Below, piece after piece: positions 24,975-33,118 of a stretch of 64,000 bases of DNA. The notes below the pieces were generated by a model. That model saw only the letters and a list, made by a program, of their open reading frames with translations. It ran no database searches and was not told where the DNA came from. How positions within the stretch are numbered: the first letter of the stretch is position 1; every line of letters begins with the position of its first letter. The translations under genes were made by a program, and so were the position numbers. The DNA is from Acidimicrobiia bacterium (GTDB taxonomy: Bacteria > Acidobacteriota > Terriglobia > Bryobacterales > Bryobacteraceae). The stretch spans positions 1 through 64,000 of the forward strand of contig VFZE01000024.1 of the NCBI GenBank assembly GCA_016871315.1, given 5' to 3'.

Positions 24975-25661
24975 ATGCGCAACAAAATCCTCTATCTGCT
25001 CGGAATCGCGGGGGTCGCCTGGCTCGCGCGAAACCTGTACATCATCTTCCTGGGCCTGCCCGACGAAGCCGCGCAGGGCGCCATCTACCGCATCATGTAC
25101 TTCCATGTGCCGAGCTGGTGGACCTGCTTTGCCGCCTACTTCGTCTCCGGAGTGGCCGGCGTGATGTACCTGGTCAAGAAGAACCAGGACTACGATGCGC
25201 TGGCCGTGGCCAGCGTCGAGGTCGGCGTTGCGTTCACCTTGATCGGCCTAGCCACCGGCTCCATCTGGGCGCGCATCATTTGGGGCATCTGGTGGACCTG
25301 GGACGCGCGGCTGACTTGGGCGCTGATCACCTGCCTGGTCTACGCCGGCTATCTGATGTTGCGCCGCGCCGTGGATGAGCCAACCACACGCGCGCGCTTC
25401 GCCGCTGTTTTCGGAGCCTTCGCCTTCACCACGGTCGCCATCACCTGGAAATCGATCGAGTGGTGGCGCACACAGCATCCCGGCCCGGTCATCAGCTTCC
25501 GCACCGGCGGCGGCAACATGGACCCGGCGATGGAGAACATGCTGTTCAGCAACTGGGGCGCTGTCGGACTGATCGCCATCGTGCTGATCGCCGTCCGCAT
25601 GCGCCAGGAGCAGCACCTGCGCTTGATTGAAGCGCTGCGCCGGCAGGTGCATACCCTCTAA
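24975..25661 (+). CDS. ccmC: Heme-handling membrane protein CcmC
   Basis: A 228-aa six-helix member of the heme-handling family. The tryptophan-rich WWD motif is WGIWWTWDARLT, starting at residue 103. Flanking histidines that would ligate heme are H44 in YFHVP and H168 in WWRTQHPGP. CcmC loads heme onto CcmE, so it acts directly on the Cys-type CcmE encoded upstream. It follows ccmB by 2 bp and precedes the small ccmD-like gene. Confidence 0.9.
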   Translation: MRNKILYLLGIAGVAWLARNLYIIFLGLPDEAAQGAIYRIMYFHVPSWWTCFAAYFVSGVAGVMYLVKKNQDYDALAVASVEVGVAFTLIGLATGSIWARIIWGIWWTWDARLTWALITCLVYAGYLMLRRAVDEPTTRARFAAVFGAFAFTTVAITWKSIEWWRTQHPGPVISFRTGGGNMDPAMENMLFSNWGAVGLIAIVLIAVRMRQEQHLRLIEALRRQVHTL

Positions 25662-25670
25662 GGAGCCTTC

Positions 25671-25829
25671 ATGGACGAACGCAATTTCACCTACATGTTC
25701 TACGGCTTCGCCGCCGCCTGGGCGATTCTCGCTCTCTATGTGCTGGTCCTGGTGAGCCGGGAAAAGCGCATCGAATCGCAAATCGACAATCTGAAGCGTA
25801 TGCTGGATGCCAAGGAGAACAAATCATGA
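25671..25829 (+). CDS. CcmD-like small membrane protein
   Basis: A 52-aa protein with a strong ribosome-binding site (AAGGAG). It contains one membrane helix (YGFAAAWAILALYVLVLV) followed by a basic, helical tail (SREKRIESQIDNLKRML). CcmD proteins are small, poorly conserved one-helix proteins that hold CcmC to CcmAB, and both topology and position directly after ccmC fit. Assignment rests on that context rather than on sequence identity. Its stop overlaps the next ATG (ATGA). Confidence 0.7.
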   Translation: MDERNFTYMFYGFAAAWAILALYVLVLVSREKRIESQIDNLKRMLDAKENKS

Positions 25830-27169
25830 AACGCCGCGATCTGCTGAAGCTCACTCCCGCCGCTGCGTTGCCGTTCGCCCAGCGCGAAGCGGCGGCGCAG
25901 GAGCGCGTGGCCCGCGCCACGCGCGGCATGCCCTCCCCCGTCATCAAGGACATTCAGGTGATCGCCACCGCGCCCAACGGACTGCGCCTCATCGTGGTGA
26001 AGGTCATCACCGATCAGGACGGCCTCTACGGCTACGGCTGCGGGACCTTTACCCAGCGCGCGGATCTCGTCGTACCGGCGGTGGAGAAATATCTGAAGCC
26101 GCTGCTCGTTGGCCGCCCGGCGGACCGCATTGAGGATCTCTGGCACGCCATGTACAACTCCTCCTACTGGCGCAACGGTCCCGTGCTCAATAACGCGATC
26201 TCCGGCGTTGATCAGGCGCTGTGGGACATCAAGGGCCGCCAGGTCGGCCTGCCGGTTTATCAGCTGCTGGGAGGCAAGTGCCGCGAAGCGGCCGATGTAT
26301 ACCGGCATGCTTCCGGCGCCGAGATTCCTGAGGTGATCGAACAGGCCCGCCGCTACATGTCGGAAGGCGTGCGCCACATTCGCGTGCAAGTGGGTGTTCC
26401 CGGCCAGGCGGGCTATGGTGGCGCGGGCCGTTCCGATGTAAAGGTGGAATCGCTGCATACCGATCCGGTTTTTGAGCCCGCCGCCTATATCCGCCGCGCG
26501 CTGAAACTGTTTGAAGCTTGCCGGACGGAATTGGGCCCGGAGATCGAACTGCTGCACGATGTCCACGAGCGCGTCAGCCCCACGCAAGCCTTCAAGTTCT
26601 GCAAGGACGTCGAGAAGTTCAACCTGTTCTTCTTTGAAGATCCCTTCTCGCCGGAGGATATCGCCTGGTTCCGGCTCACGCGCCAACAGTGCACAACCCC
26701 TATCGCAATGGGCGAGCTGTTCAACAGCCCGCACGAATGGAACCCGCTCATCGCCGAGCGGCTGATCGACTATATCCGCGTCCACGTCTCGCAAGCCGGC
26801 GGCCTCACGCCGTGCCGCAAGATGGCGGTTATGGCCGAGACATTCGGCGTGAAGACCGCCTGGCACGGCCCCGGCGATGTCTCGCCCATCGGCCACATGG
26901 CCAACGTGACGTTGGACCTGGTGAGCTGGAACTTTGGCATCCAGGAGTATTCGCCGTCCAATGAGCGGATCATGGAGGTCTTCTCCGACTACCCGCAACT
27001 GAAAAACGGCTACGCCTACGTCAGCGAAAAGCCCGGCTGGGGCATCGAAGTCAACGAGAAGGCAGCCGCCAAGTATCCGTTTGGAGCCAATACGCGCGGT
27101 GACCGCGGACGTCTGAACGGCGGCTGGGGCATCATCCGCCGCCCCGACGGCACCGTCATCAAGCAGTAA
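25826..27169 (+). CDS. Enolase-superfamily mannonate dehydratase-like (ManD/RspA) protein with Tat-type signal
   Basis: A 447-aa protein. The N-terminus MKRRDLLKLTPAAALPF has a twin-arginine motif, suggesting Tat export. The enolase-superfamily fold follows with capping domain features (GLYGYGCGTFTQRADLV) and barrel metal-ligand regions HDVHERVSP, FFFEDPF and AMGELFN, ending with the conserved WHGPGDVSPIGH loop. This arrangement is that of the ManD/RspA sugar-acid dehydratase subgroup, which removes water from acid sugars using Mg2+. Family members are usually cytosolic, so the Tat signal is notable. The start overlaps the ccmD-like stop (ATGA), placing it at the end of the ccm operon by transcription rather than by function. 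The substrate is uncertain. Confidence 0.8.
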   Translation: MKRRDLLKLTPAAALPFAQREAAAQERVARATRGMPSPVIKDIQVIATAPNGLRLIVVKVITDQDGLYGYGCGTFTQRADLVVPAVEKYLKPLLVGRPADRIEDLWHAMYNSSYWRNGPVLNNAISGVDQALWDIKGRQVGLPVYQLLGGKCREAADVYRHASGAEIPEVIEQARRYMSEGVRHIRVQVGVPGQAGYGGAGRSDVKVESLHTDPVFEPAAYIRRALKLFEACRTELGPEIELLHDVHERVSPTQAFKFCKDVEKFNLFFFEDPFSPEDIAWFRLTRQQCTTPIAMGELFNSPHEWNPLIAERLIDYIRVHVSQAGGLTPCRKMAVMAETFGVKTAWHGPGDVSPIGHMANVTLDLVSWNFGIQEYSPSNERIMEVFSDYPQLKNGYAYVSEKPGWGIEVNEKAAAKYPFGANTRGDRGRLNGGWGIIRRPDGTVIKQ

Positions 27170-27540
27170 TGCGCTTGGCCTTCGGCACGCTCGCCGTCCT
27201 CGCGTTTGCAACAAAGCCGAAGGAAGAGAAGTATTCCTTCAGAGTGGAGCAGCACAACTCCCGCTGGTAGCGTGCACGCCGAAGCACACACCACTTATCC
27301 GGCCTACGAGGGAACTATCTGGATCAACCCCGCCGATGCCCGCGTCGTGCGGCTGGAGATACAGGCCCGCGAGATACCGCAAGAGTTCCCGCTGGACGTG
27401 ATGGAGCTGACGATAGATTAACATTCCGCAAGCACCGGAAATTCGCCGTGGACTCGCACATCGTGACAACTGACTCCCACGTCACCTTTGAAGGCGAGCC
27501 GAAGAAACCCCAAGCGGGGCAAAGCCTGAATAGACATTAA
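27169..27540 (+). pseudogene. Decayed remnant of a small exported protein family
   Basis: Three consecutive fragments in different reading frames read like one protein. The first, from the ATG at 27169, gives MRLAFGTLAVLAFA... and ends in FRVEQHNSRW and a stop. The second (about 27274-27420, another frame) contains YPAYEGTIWINPADARVVRLEIQ and EFPLDVMELTID. The third (27424-27540) gives FRKHRKFAVDSHI and TFEGEP. In intact acidobacterial proteins of this kind, as I remember them, these motifs occur in this order within one open frame. The gene therefore appears broken by at least two frameshifts or small deletions. Function is unknown and family recognition is from memory only. Confidence 0.5.
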
Positions 27541-27614
27541 CGATAAAACTTATTGAATCCCAGGCGCCAACGTGCTAGTTTGAGCAGGTCCAGTCAGTTT
27601 TTGGACATGCTCTT

Positions 27615-28385
27615 ATGATGACGGTGATCCTGGCCGGTGGCTTAGGAACAAGGCTTGGGGACGAGACGCGCGTCCGCCCGAAGCCAATGATCGAGATCGG
27701 CGGAAAGCCGCTGGTCTGGCACATCATGAGCATCTTTGCCTCTTACGGGTATCGGGAGTTCATCCTGGCACTGGGTTATCTGCAAGAGGTCGTCAAAGAG
27801 TATTTTCTCCGCCTCAATCAACTGAACGCCGATCTGGGGATCAATCTGGCTTCCGGAGAAGTCTGCTCCGGGCAGGGCAGGAAGCTCGATTGGGGAGTGC
27901 ATCTTGTTTATACGGGTATGCTGACGGCCACGGGCGGCCGTCTGAAACGGCTGGCGCCGAGGCTGACCGGCTGTGGAGATTTCCTTCTCACCTACGGCGA
28001 CGGTGTCGGCGACATCAATATCGAAGAACTCGTCCGCTTCCACCGCTCCCACGGCAAGCTTGCCACCGTTACCGCCGTCCGCGCGCCGGAACGCTTCGGG
28101 CGCATCAAAATGGACGGCGATCTGGTAGCCGACTTCGAGGAGAAGCCGCCGGAGGGCGGCGACTGGATCAACGGAGGCTTCTTCGTGCTGAACGAAAAGG
28201 CGCTCGATTATATCGGCGGTGACGAAACCAGTTGGGAAACTGAGCCGCTGGAGCGGCTTGTGATGGAAGGCCAACTGGCGGCCTACCGGCATGAGGGGTT
28301 CTGGTCCAGCGTCAACACGCCGGAAGACAAGGCTTACCTGGAGCAATGCTGGAGGGAGAATCGCGCGCAATGGAAAAGCTGGTGA
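27615..28385 (+). CDS. Glucose-1-phosphate cytidylyltransferase (RfbF-like)
   Basis: A 256-aa nucleotidyltransferase. The N-terminus VILAGGLGTRLGDETRVRPKPMIEIGGKP is diagnostic for the sugar-phosphate nucleotidyltransferase fold, and the sequence context (LVWHIMSIFASYGY, then TYGDGVGDINI and FEEKPPEGGDWINGGFF) fits the RfbF/CDP-glucose group more than the dTDP or UDP groups. It would make CDP-glucose from glucose-1-phosphate and CTP for surface-polysaccharide sugars. The start is ATG at 27615 or 27618. It is the first gene of a plus-strand cassette of five; no CDP-glucose 4,6-dehydratase follows. Confidence 0.85.
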   Translation: MMTVILAGGLGTRLGDETRVRPKPMIEIGGKPLVWHIMSIFASYGYREFILALGYLQEVVKEYFLRLNQLNADLGINLASGEVCSGQGRKLDWGVHLVYTGMLTATGGRLKRLAPRLTGCGDFLLTYGDGVGDINIEELVRFHRSHGKLATVTAVRAPERFGRIKMDGDLVADFEEKPPEGGDWINGGFFVLNEKALDYIGGDETSWETEPLERLVMEGQLAAYRHEGFWSSVNTPEDKAYLEQCWRENRAQWKSW

Positions 28386-28401
28386 AAAGGCTGATTCTCT
28401 T

Positions 28402-29454
28402 ATGAAAGTAATGGTGACAGGCTCGGACGGCTACATCGGTTCGGTGCTTGTTCCCTTTCTGCTGGAGAAAGGCTTCGACGTCGCCGGGATGGACACCGGT
28501 TACTATGCCCTCGGCCAGCTCGGATGCAGCTCCCCTTGCCCGGTGAAGGTTAAAGACATTCGCCACGTGGAACCGGCCGATGTGACCGGCTTCGACGCCG
28601 TCGTCCATCTGGCGGAGCTGTCCAATGACCCGCTCGGCCACCTGAGCCCGGAGCTCACCTACCAGATCAATCTCAAAGGCTCCGTGCGTCTTGCCCGTTT
28701 GTGCCGCGAGGCGGGCGTGAAGCGCTTCCTGCACTCGTCTTCCACCAGCGTTTACGGCATCGCCTCCTCGGCGCCGTGCACGGAAACCTCTCCGGTGCAT
28801 CCGCAATCGGAGTATGCGCGCTGCAAGTGGCTCACCGAGCAAGCGCTGGAAGAACTGGCCGCGCCGGGCTTCTCCCCCGTGATCCTGCGCAACGCGACGG
28901 CCTTTGGCCCTTCGCCCAACATGCGGTTCGACCTCGTGCTGAATAATCTGGCCGGCTTGGCCTGGACGCGGGGCGAGATCGCGATGACCAGCGACGGCAC
29001 ACCCTGGAGACCGATGGTTCACGTGATGGATATTTCCCGTGCTGTCGCCACTGCGCTGCTGGCGCCCGTGGAACGGATTCACAACCAGATTTTCAACGTG
29101 GGCGATGACCGCCAGAACCACCAGGTTCGTGAACTGGCGGCCATCGTGGCGGCCGTCTTCCCAGGATGCCGCGTGACCACCGGCCCCGCCTCCGGCGACA
29201 ACCGAAGCTATCGCGTCGACTTCTCCAAGATCGCCGGGCAGCTCGGCTTCCGGTGCCGTAATTCCGTGGAAGACGGGGCACGCCAGCTCCGGGAAATGTT
29301 CACGTGCGTCGGACTCACTCCCGCGGCTTTCAGCATGACTCCCTTCACCCGGCTGCACCAGATCGAGAGCCTGATCCGGTCCGGTAAGCTCGACGCCGAA
29401 CTGTTCTGGCGGACGCCCGCGGTCGCTCCACGATCCGAGGCTGCCACGGTTTGA
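28402..29454 (+). CDS. NAD-dependent epimerase/dehydratase (extended SDR)
   Basis: A 350-aa extended short-chain dehydrogenase. The cofactor motif GSDGYIGS is at residues 7-14, with the catalytic Ser near 114 (HSSSTSVYG) and the Y138-x3-K142 pair in YARCK. The start at 28402 is preferred over an upstream extension that overlaps the cytidylyltransferase. The DGTPWRPMVHVMDIS motif is typical of sugar-nucleotide epimerases/reductases. It probably modifies the nucleotide sugar made by the preceding enzyme, but whether it is a 4,6-dehydratase, epimerase or reductase cannot be settled by reading. Confidence 0.82.
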   Translation: MKVMVTGSDGYIGSVLVPFLLEKGFDVAGMDTGYYALGQLGCSSPCPVKVKDIRHVEPADVTGFDAVVHLAELSNDPLGHLSPELTYQINLKGSVRLARLCREAGVKRFLHSSSTSVYGIASSAPCTETSPVHPQSEYARCKWLTEQALEELAAPGFSPVILRNATAFGPSPNMRFDLVLNNLAGLAWTRGEIAMTSDGTPWRPMVHVMDISRAVATALLAPVERIHNQIFNVGDDRQNHQVRELAAIVAAVFPGCRVTTGPASGDNRSYRVDFSKIAGQLGFRCRNSVEDGARQLREMFTCVGLTPAAFSMTPFTRLHQIESLIRSGKLDAELFWRTPAVAPRSEAATV

Positions 29455-30230
29455 TGCCGCGGCTGTGCCTCTACATCCCCTGCTATAATGCGGCGCGGTT
29501 TCTGGCGGCCACAGTGGGCCGTATCCCGTGGACGGAGTTGCCGGAGGGATTCGACTACCTGGTCCTTTTTGTCGACAATGCCAGCCAGGACGCCACCGGG
29601 GAGCAAGTGAAGGCCGCGCAGGCCGCGCTGGAGGCCGGCGGTGTTTCGACGCACTTCATTCGCCACCCACAAAACCGCGGCTACGGCGGCTCGGTAAAAT
29701 CAGCCATGGACTACTGCGTCCAGAACGGCTTCGCCATCATGGCCGTAGTCCATGCCGACGGACAATATGCGCCGGAGTTGTTGCCGCGGATGATTGGCGA
29801 GTTGCAGCGCCGCCCCGAGAGCGCGCTGCACTTCGGCAGCCGCCTCACCGGCGCACCGCTCAAGGGCGGTATGCCGCTCTACAAATTCATCGGCAACATC
29901 GTCCTCAGCGGCGTGCAGAATCTCTTTCTCGCAACGCGCCTTTCCGAATTCCATTCCGGTTACCGCCTTTATCATGTCCCGTATCTGGCCCGGCTTCCCT
30001 ACCAGCGTTGTTCGGACGGTTTCGTCTTCGACAACCAGATCATCTTTCAGATACACTGCGCTGGCTTCGGCATTTCCGAAAGCCCCATTCCCACTTTTTA
30101 CGGCGAAGAAAAGTCCCACGTCCCCCGCATCGGCACGCCGCTGGCGATTCTGCGCGAGCTTGCCGTTTGCGTGCTTCATCGGTGGGGCCTCCGCCGCTCC
30201 AGGCTATACGATGTCGAGGTTGCACCATGA
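29454..30230 (+). CDS. GT2 family glycosyltransferase
   Basis: A 258-aa GT-A fold enzyme of the dolichol-phosphate-mannose-synthase-like type. The start is the ATG at 29454 in a TGATG overlap with the upstream stop. It has the nucleotide-binding N-terminus LYIPCYNAARFL, the acidic loop VDNASQDAT, RHPQNRGYGGSVKSA, and the VVHADGQY strand with its metal-binding Asp. There are no membrane helices except a possible short re-entrant segment. It likely transfers a sugar to a lipid carrier or growing glycan. The overlaps with both neighbours show an operon. Confidence 0.85.
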   Translation: MPRLCLYIPCYNAARFLAATVGRIPWTELPEGFDYLVLFVDNASQDATGEQVKAAQAALEAGGVSTHFIRHPQNRGYGGSVKSAMDYCVQNGFAIMAVVHADGQYAPELLPRMIGELQRRPESALHFGSRLTGAPLKGGMPLYKFIGNIVLSGVQNLFLATRLSEFHSGYRLYHVPYLARLPYQRCSDGFVFDNQIIFQIHCAGFGISESPIPTFYGEEKSHVPRIGTPLAILRELAVCVLHRWGLRRSRLYDVEVAP

Positions 30231-30772
30231 AATTCACGCCCCTGAATCTTGCACCGGCCCACGTAATTGATCTCGCCGTTCACGCCGATGACCGCGGCTA
30301 CTTCGCCCGCGCCTGGTGCCGCAGTGAGTTCGAGGAGGCCGGCCTAAAAACCGCCTGGGAGCAGACCAATCTTTCCTACACGCGCCGCAAGGGCACGATC
30401 CGTGGCATGCATTACCAGGTGGGTCCGTGGCGCGAAGTGAAACTGGTGCGCTGCCTGCGCGGCTGCATCTACGATGTGATCGCCGACGTGCGGCCGGATT
30501 CGCCCACCTACATGCAGTGGCAGGCCGTGGAACTGGACGCCGCCTCGCTCAAGTGGATCTACGTCCCGGAGGGCTTTGCGCACGGGTTCCAGAGCCTGAC
30601 CGATGAGGTGGAGGTTCTCTACCAGGTTTCACAGTCCTACCATCCGGAAGCCGAACGCGGCTTCCGCCACGACGATGCGCGTTTTCAAATCTCCTGGCCG
30701 CTCGAGGTTTCCCTGATCTCGGCCAAGGACGCCTCCTGGCCGGCTTTCTCCCCGGAGCCGGTGCTGCCATGA
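30227..30772 (+). CDS. dTDP-4-dehydrorhamnose 3,5-epimerase-like cupin (RmlC family)
   Basis: A 181-aa cupin started at the ATG at 30227 (ATGA overlap). RmlC hallmarks are present: RGYFARAW, KGTIRGMHYQ with the catalytic base H62, VIADVRPDSPTYMQW, YVPEGFAHGFQSL and LYQVSQSYHPEAERG, with Tyr132 and Tyr138 as candidates for the catalytic acid. The usual GIRWDD is GFRHDD here. The epimerase acts on nucleotide-linked 4-keto-6-deoxy sugars; with an RfbF-like enzyme upstream the substrate may be a CDP rather than dTDP sugar, which is inference. Length is normal. Confidence 0.85.
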   Translation: MKFTPLNLAPAHVIDLAVHADDRGYFARAWCRSEFEEAGLKTAWEQTNLSYTRRKGTIRGMHYQVGPWREVKLVRCLRGCIYDVIADVRPDSPTYMQWQAVELDAASLKWIYVPEGFAHGFQSLTDEVEVLYQVSQSYHPEAERGFRHDDARFQISWPLEVSLISAKDASWPAFSPEPVLP

Positions 30773-32055
30773 TTCTCGTCGATCGCGCTCTCGAACGGCG
30801 TGAGTCGCGGCCGGTCCGCGTTGGCCTGGTCGGCGCGGGGTTCATGGCCAGCGGGATCGCGCTCCACATCGCCCGTTACGTGAAGGGCATGGCGGTGGCC
30901 GGCATCATCAACCGCACGCCGGAGCGTGCCGTGCGCGTCTGCAATGAGGCTGGCCTGCAATGGCGGGCCGTGGATTCGTCTGCCGCGATGGAGCGGGCGA
31001 TCGAAAACGGCCTCTGCGGCGTCAGTGAAAACTATGCGGACCTCTGCAAGGCGGGTCCGGTCGACGCCATTGTCGAGGTGACCGGAAGCGTGGAGTACGG
31101 CTGCGCCGTGGCGCTGTCTGCAATCGAGAACGGCAAGCACATCGTACTGATGAACGCCGAACTGGACGGCACGCTCGGTCCTCTCCTGAAGCTTCGCGCC
31201 GACAAAGCCGGCGTTGTCTATACGAATTCCGACGGCGACCAGCCCGGCGTCACGATGAACCTCTACCGCTTTGTCCGGGGGATTGGCGTCAACCCCGTGC
31301 TGTGCGGAAATATCAAGGGACTGCACGATCCCAACCGGAACCCGGCCACGCAGGAAGGTTTCGCCAGGAAGTGGGGCCAGAACCCCTACATGGTGACCTC
31401 CTTCGCCGACGGCACCAAGATCAGCTTCGAACAGGCGATTGTCGCCAACGCTACCGGGATGAGCGTCGCCCAACGGGGAATGCTTGGTCCAACCGTTCCC
31501 GCCGGGACTCCGGTTCACGGCGCCGCCTCCTGGTATCCGAAAGAAGCGCTGGAGATCGAAGGCGGAATCGTCGATTACGTTGTGGGCGCCGCTCCAGGCC
31601 CGGGTGTTTTCGTGTTGGGAAAGCACGATCATCCGCGCATGCGCCATTATCTCGACTTGTACAAGATTGAAGGCAGTCCCTACTATTGCTTTCACACTCC
31701 CTATCATCTGTGCCATTTCGAGGTGCCGAACACGGTTGCCCGCGCCGTCCTGTTTGGCGACGCGGCGATTGCCCCGATCGGCGGGCCGCGGGTGGAGGTC
31801 GTGGCCGCTGCGAAAGTGGATCTGGAGGAAGGCACGGCGATTGACGCGCTGGGCGGCTTCACCGCGTACGGGTTGTGCGAGAATTATCCGGAGAGTCGGC
31901 GCCAGGGGTTGTTGCCGATCGGTCTAGCCGAGGGTTGCCGTTTGAAACACCGCATCCGGAAAGGAGAGGTGCTGGCGCTGTTTGACGTGGAGATTCCAGC
32001 CGGACGGCTTTGCGACCGGCTCCGCGCCGAGCAGGACACGCTTTTTCCGGCCTAG
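30769..32055 (+). CDS. Homoserine-dehydrogenase-like NAD(P) oxidoreductase with SAF domain
   Basis: A 428-aa protein. The Rossmann motif VGLVGAGFMASGIA is near residues 17-30. A catalytic-type region (AELDGTLGPLLKLRADKAG, then NSDGDQPG) and a C-terminal SAF-like domain (about 330-428, with KVDLEEGTAIDALGG and LKHRIRKGEVLALFDVEI) follow. This combination occurs in a group of oxidoreductases in sugar and polysaccharide clusters, but its reaction is unassigned. Its ATG overlaps the RmlC-like stop, and its TAG shares CTAG with the stop of cheB on the other strand. Confidence 0.75.
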   Translation: MILVDRALERRESRPVRVGLVGAGFMASGIALHIARYVKGMAVAGIINRTPERAVRVCNEAGLQWRAVDSSAAMERAIENGLCGVSENYADLCKAGPVDAIVEVTGSVEYGCAVALSAIENGKHIVLMNAELDGTLGPLLKLRADKAGVVYTNSDGDQPGVTMNLYRFVRGIGVNPVLCGNIKGLHDPNRNPATQEGFARKWGQNPYMVTSFADGTKISFEQAIVANATGMSVAQRGMLGPTVPAGTPVHGAASWYPKEALEIEGGIVDYVVGAAPGPGVFVLGKHDHPRMRHYLDLYKIEGSPYYCFHTPYHLCHFEVPNTVARAVLFGDAAIAPIGGPRVEVVAAAKVDLEEGTAIDALGGFTAYGLCENYPESRRQGLLPIGLAEGCRLKHRIRKGEVLALFDVEIPAGRLCDRLRAEQDTLFPA

Positions 32056-33113
32056 CGCGCGGGGGCGGGCACACCCGCTTCCACCATGTTCATAATCAGG
32101 CCGGCAATCATGTGTAGTGGCGCCACCTGTTCCACCGCGCCAACGTGGAAGGCTTCCTTCGGCATTCCGTAGACGACGCTGGTTGCCTTGTCCTGGCCAA
32201 TCGTGCGCGCCCCGGAGCGGCGCATCCGGAGCAGTCCCTGCGCGCCGTCGGCTCCCATGCCCGTCAGGATCACTCCGATCGCCTGCTTGCCCAGCACCTG
32301 CGCCACCGATTCAAACAGCACGTCCACCGCCGGCCGCTGGTAGCAGACCAGCGGCCCCTTTTTGACTTCCGCTCTCAGCGCTCCGCCGCCGCGAACAAGC
32401 ATGTGAAAATCCCCGGGGGCAACCAGGGCCAAGCCAGGCTGCAGGTTGACGCCGTCGGCCGCCTCCTCCACCTTCATCGCGCATACGCGGTTCATACGAT
32501 CCGCGAAGGCCTTGGAAAACCCTGCGGGAATGTGCTGCGCGATCACGATGGGAGGGCAATTGGCCGGCATTTTTTCCAGTACGCTGCAAATCGCCTCGGT
32601 GCCTCCCGTGGAGGCTCCGATGGCGATCACCGGCCGCAGCGGCCCCGTGCCCACCGCCTTCGCCTGGTTCACCGTACTCGCGGGCCGCGTGCTGCTGCGC
32701 GCGCCCACCTTCAGATTCGCCTGCGCCGCCGCCCGGATCTTGTTTGCCAGCGTCAGCCCCAGCTCTCCCACCGAAAACTGCCCGGAGGGTTTTGCCAGCA
32801 CTTCCACCGCTCCCGCCTCCAGCGCCTCCATGCAGACTCTCGCCGAGCCTTTCGCCAGCGAACTGATCATGATCACCGGCAGCGGATGATGCTTCATCAG
32901 CTTCCGCAGAAAGCTCAGCCCGTCCAGCCGCGGCATTTCGATATCGAGCGTCAGCACGTCCGGCTTCAGCCGCAGGATCAGGTCGCGCGCGACGTAGGGA
33001 TCGGGCGCCGCGCCCATCACTTCTATGTCGGGCTCGCTCGAAAGCGCGTCGGTAAACACGCGGCGCACCGTGGCTGAATCGTCCACGATGAGAACTTTCA
33101 GCCTCTTTTTCAT
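32052..33113 (-). CDS. cheB: Chemotaxis methylesterase/deamidase CheB
   Basis: A 353-aa protein with an N-terminal receiver (DD at 11-12, phospho-acceptor D57, K108 in LAKPSG) and a C-terminal methylesterase domain. The catalytic triad is S168 (GASTGG), H194 (QHIPAGF) and D289 (GMGADGA). CheB removes methyl groups from receptors to reset adaptation, activated by phosphorylation from CheA. It is the last gene of the minus-strand che operon and its stop shares CTAG with the convergent gene. Confidence 0.95.
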   Translation of the reverse strand: MKKRLKVLIVDDSATVRRVFTDALSSEPDIEVMGAAPDPYVARDLILRLKPDVLTLDIEMPRLDGLSFLRKLMKHHPLPVIMISSLAKGSARVCMEALEAGAVEVLAKPSGQFSVGELGLTLANKIRAAAQANLKVGARSSTRPASTVNQAKAVGTGPLRPVIAIGASTGGTEAICSVLEKMPANCPPIVIAQHIPAGFSKAFADRMNRVCAMKVEEAADGVNLQPGLALVAPGDFHMLVRGGGALRAEVKKGPLVCYQRPAVDVLFESVAQVLGKQAIGVILTGMGADGAQGLLRMRRSGARTIGQDKATSVVYGMPKEAFHVGAVEQVAPLHMIAGLIMNMVEAGVPAPAR

Positions 33114-33118
33114 GCCGC

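Noticed and set aside
25736-27214. A 492-codon minus-strand open frame opposite the mannonate-dehydratase-like gene
   Set aside because: The plus-strand protein has conserved metal-ligand motifs, so the antisense frame is a composition artefact.
32052-32055. CTAG shared by the stops of two convergent genes, also seen at 57974-57977
   Set aside because: Tight convergent ends sharing a palindromic stop are expected in compact genomes; I see no regulatory meaning.
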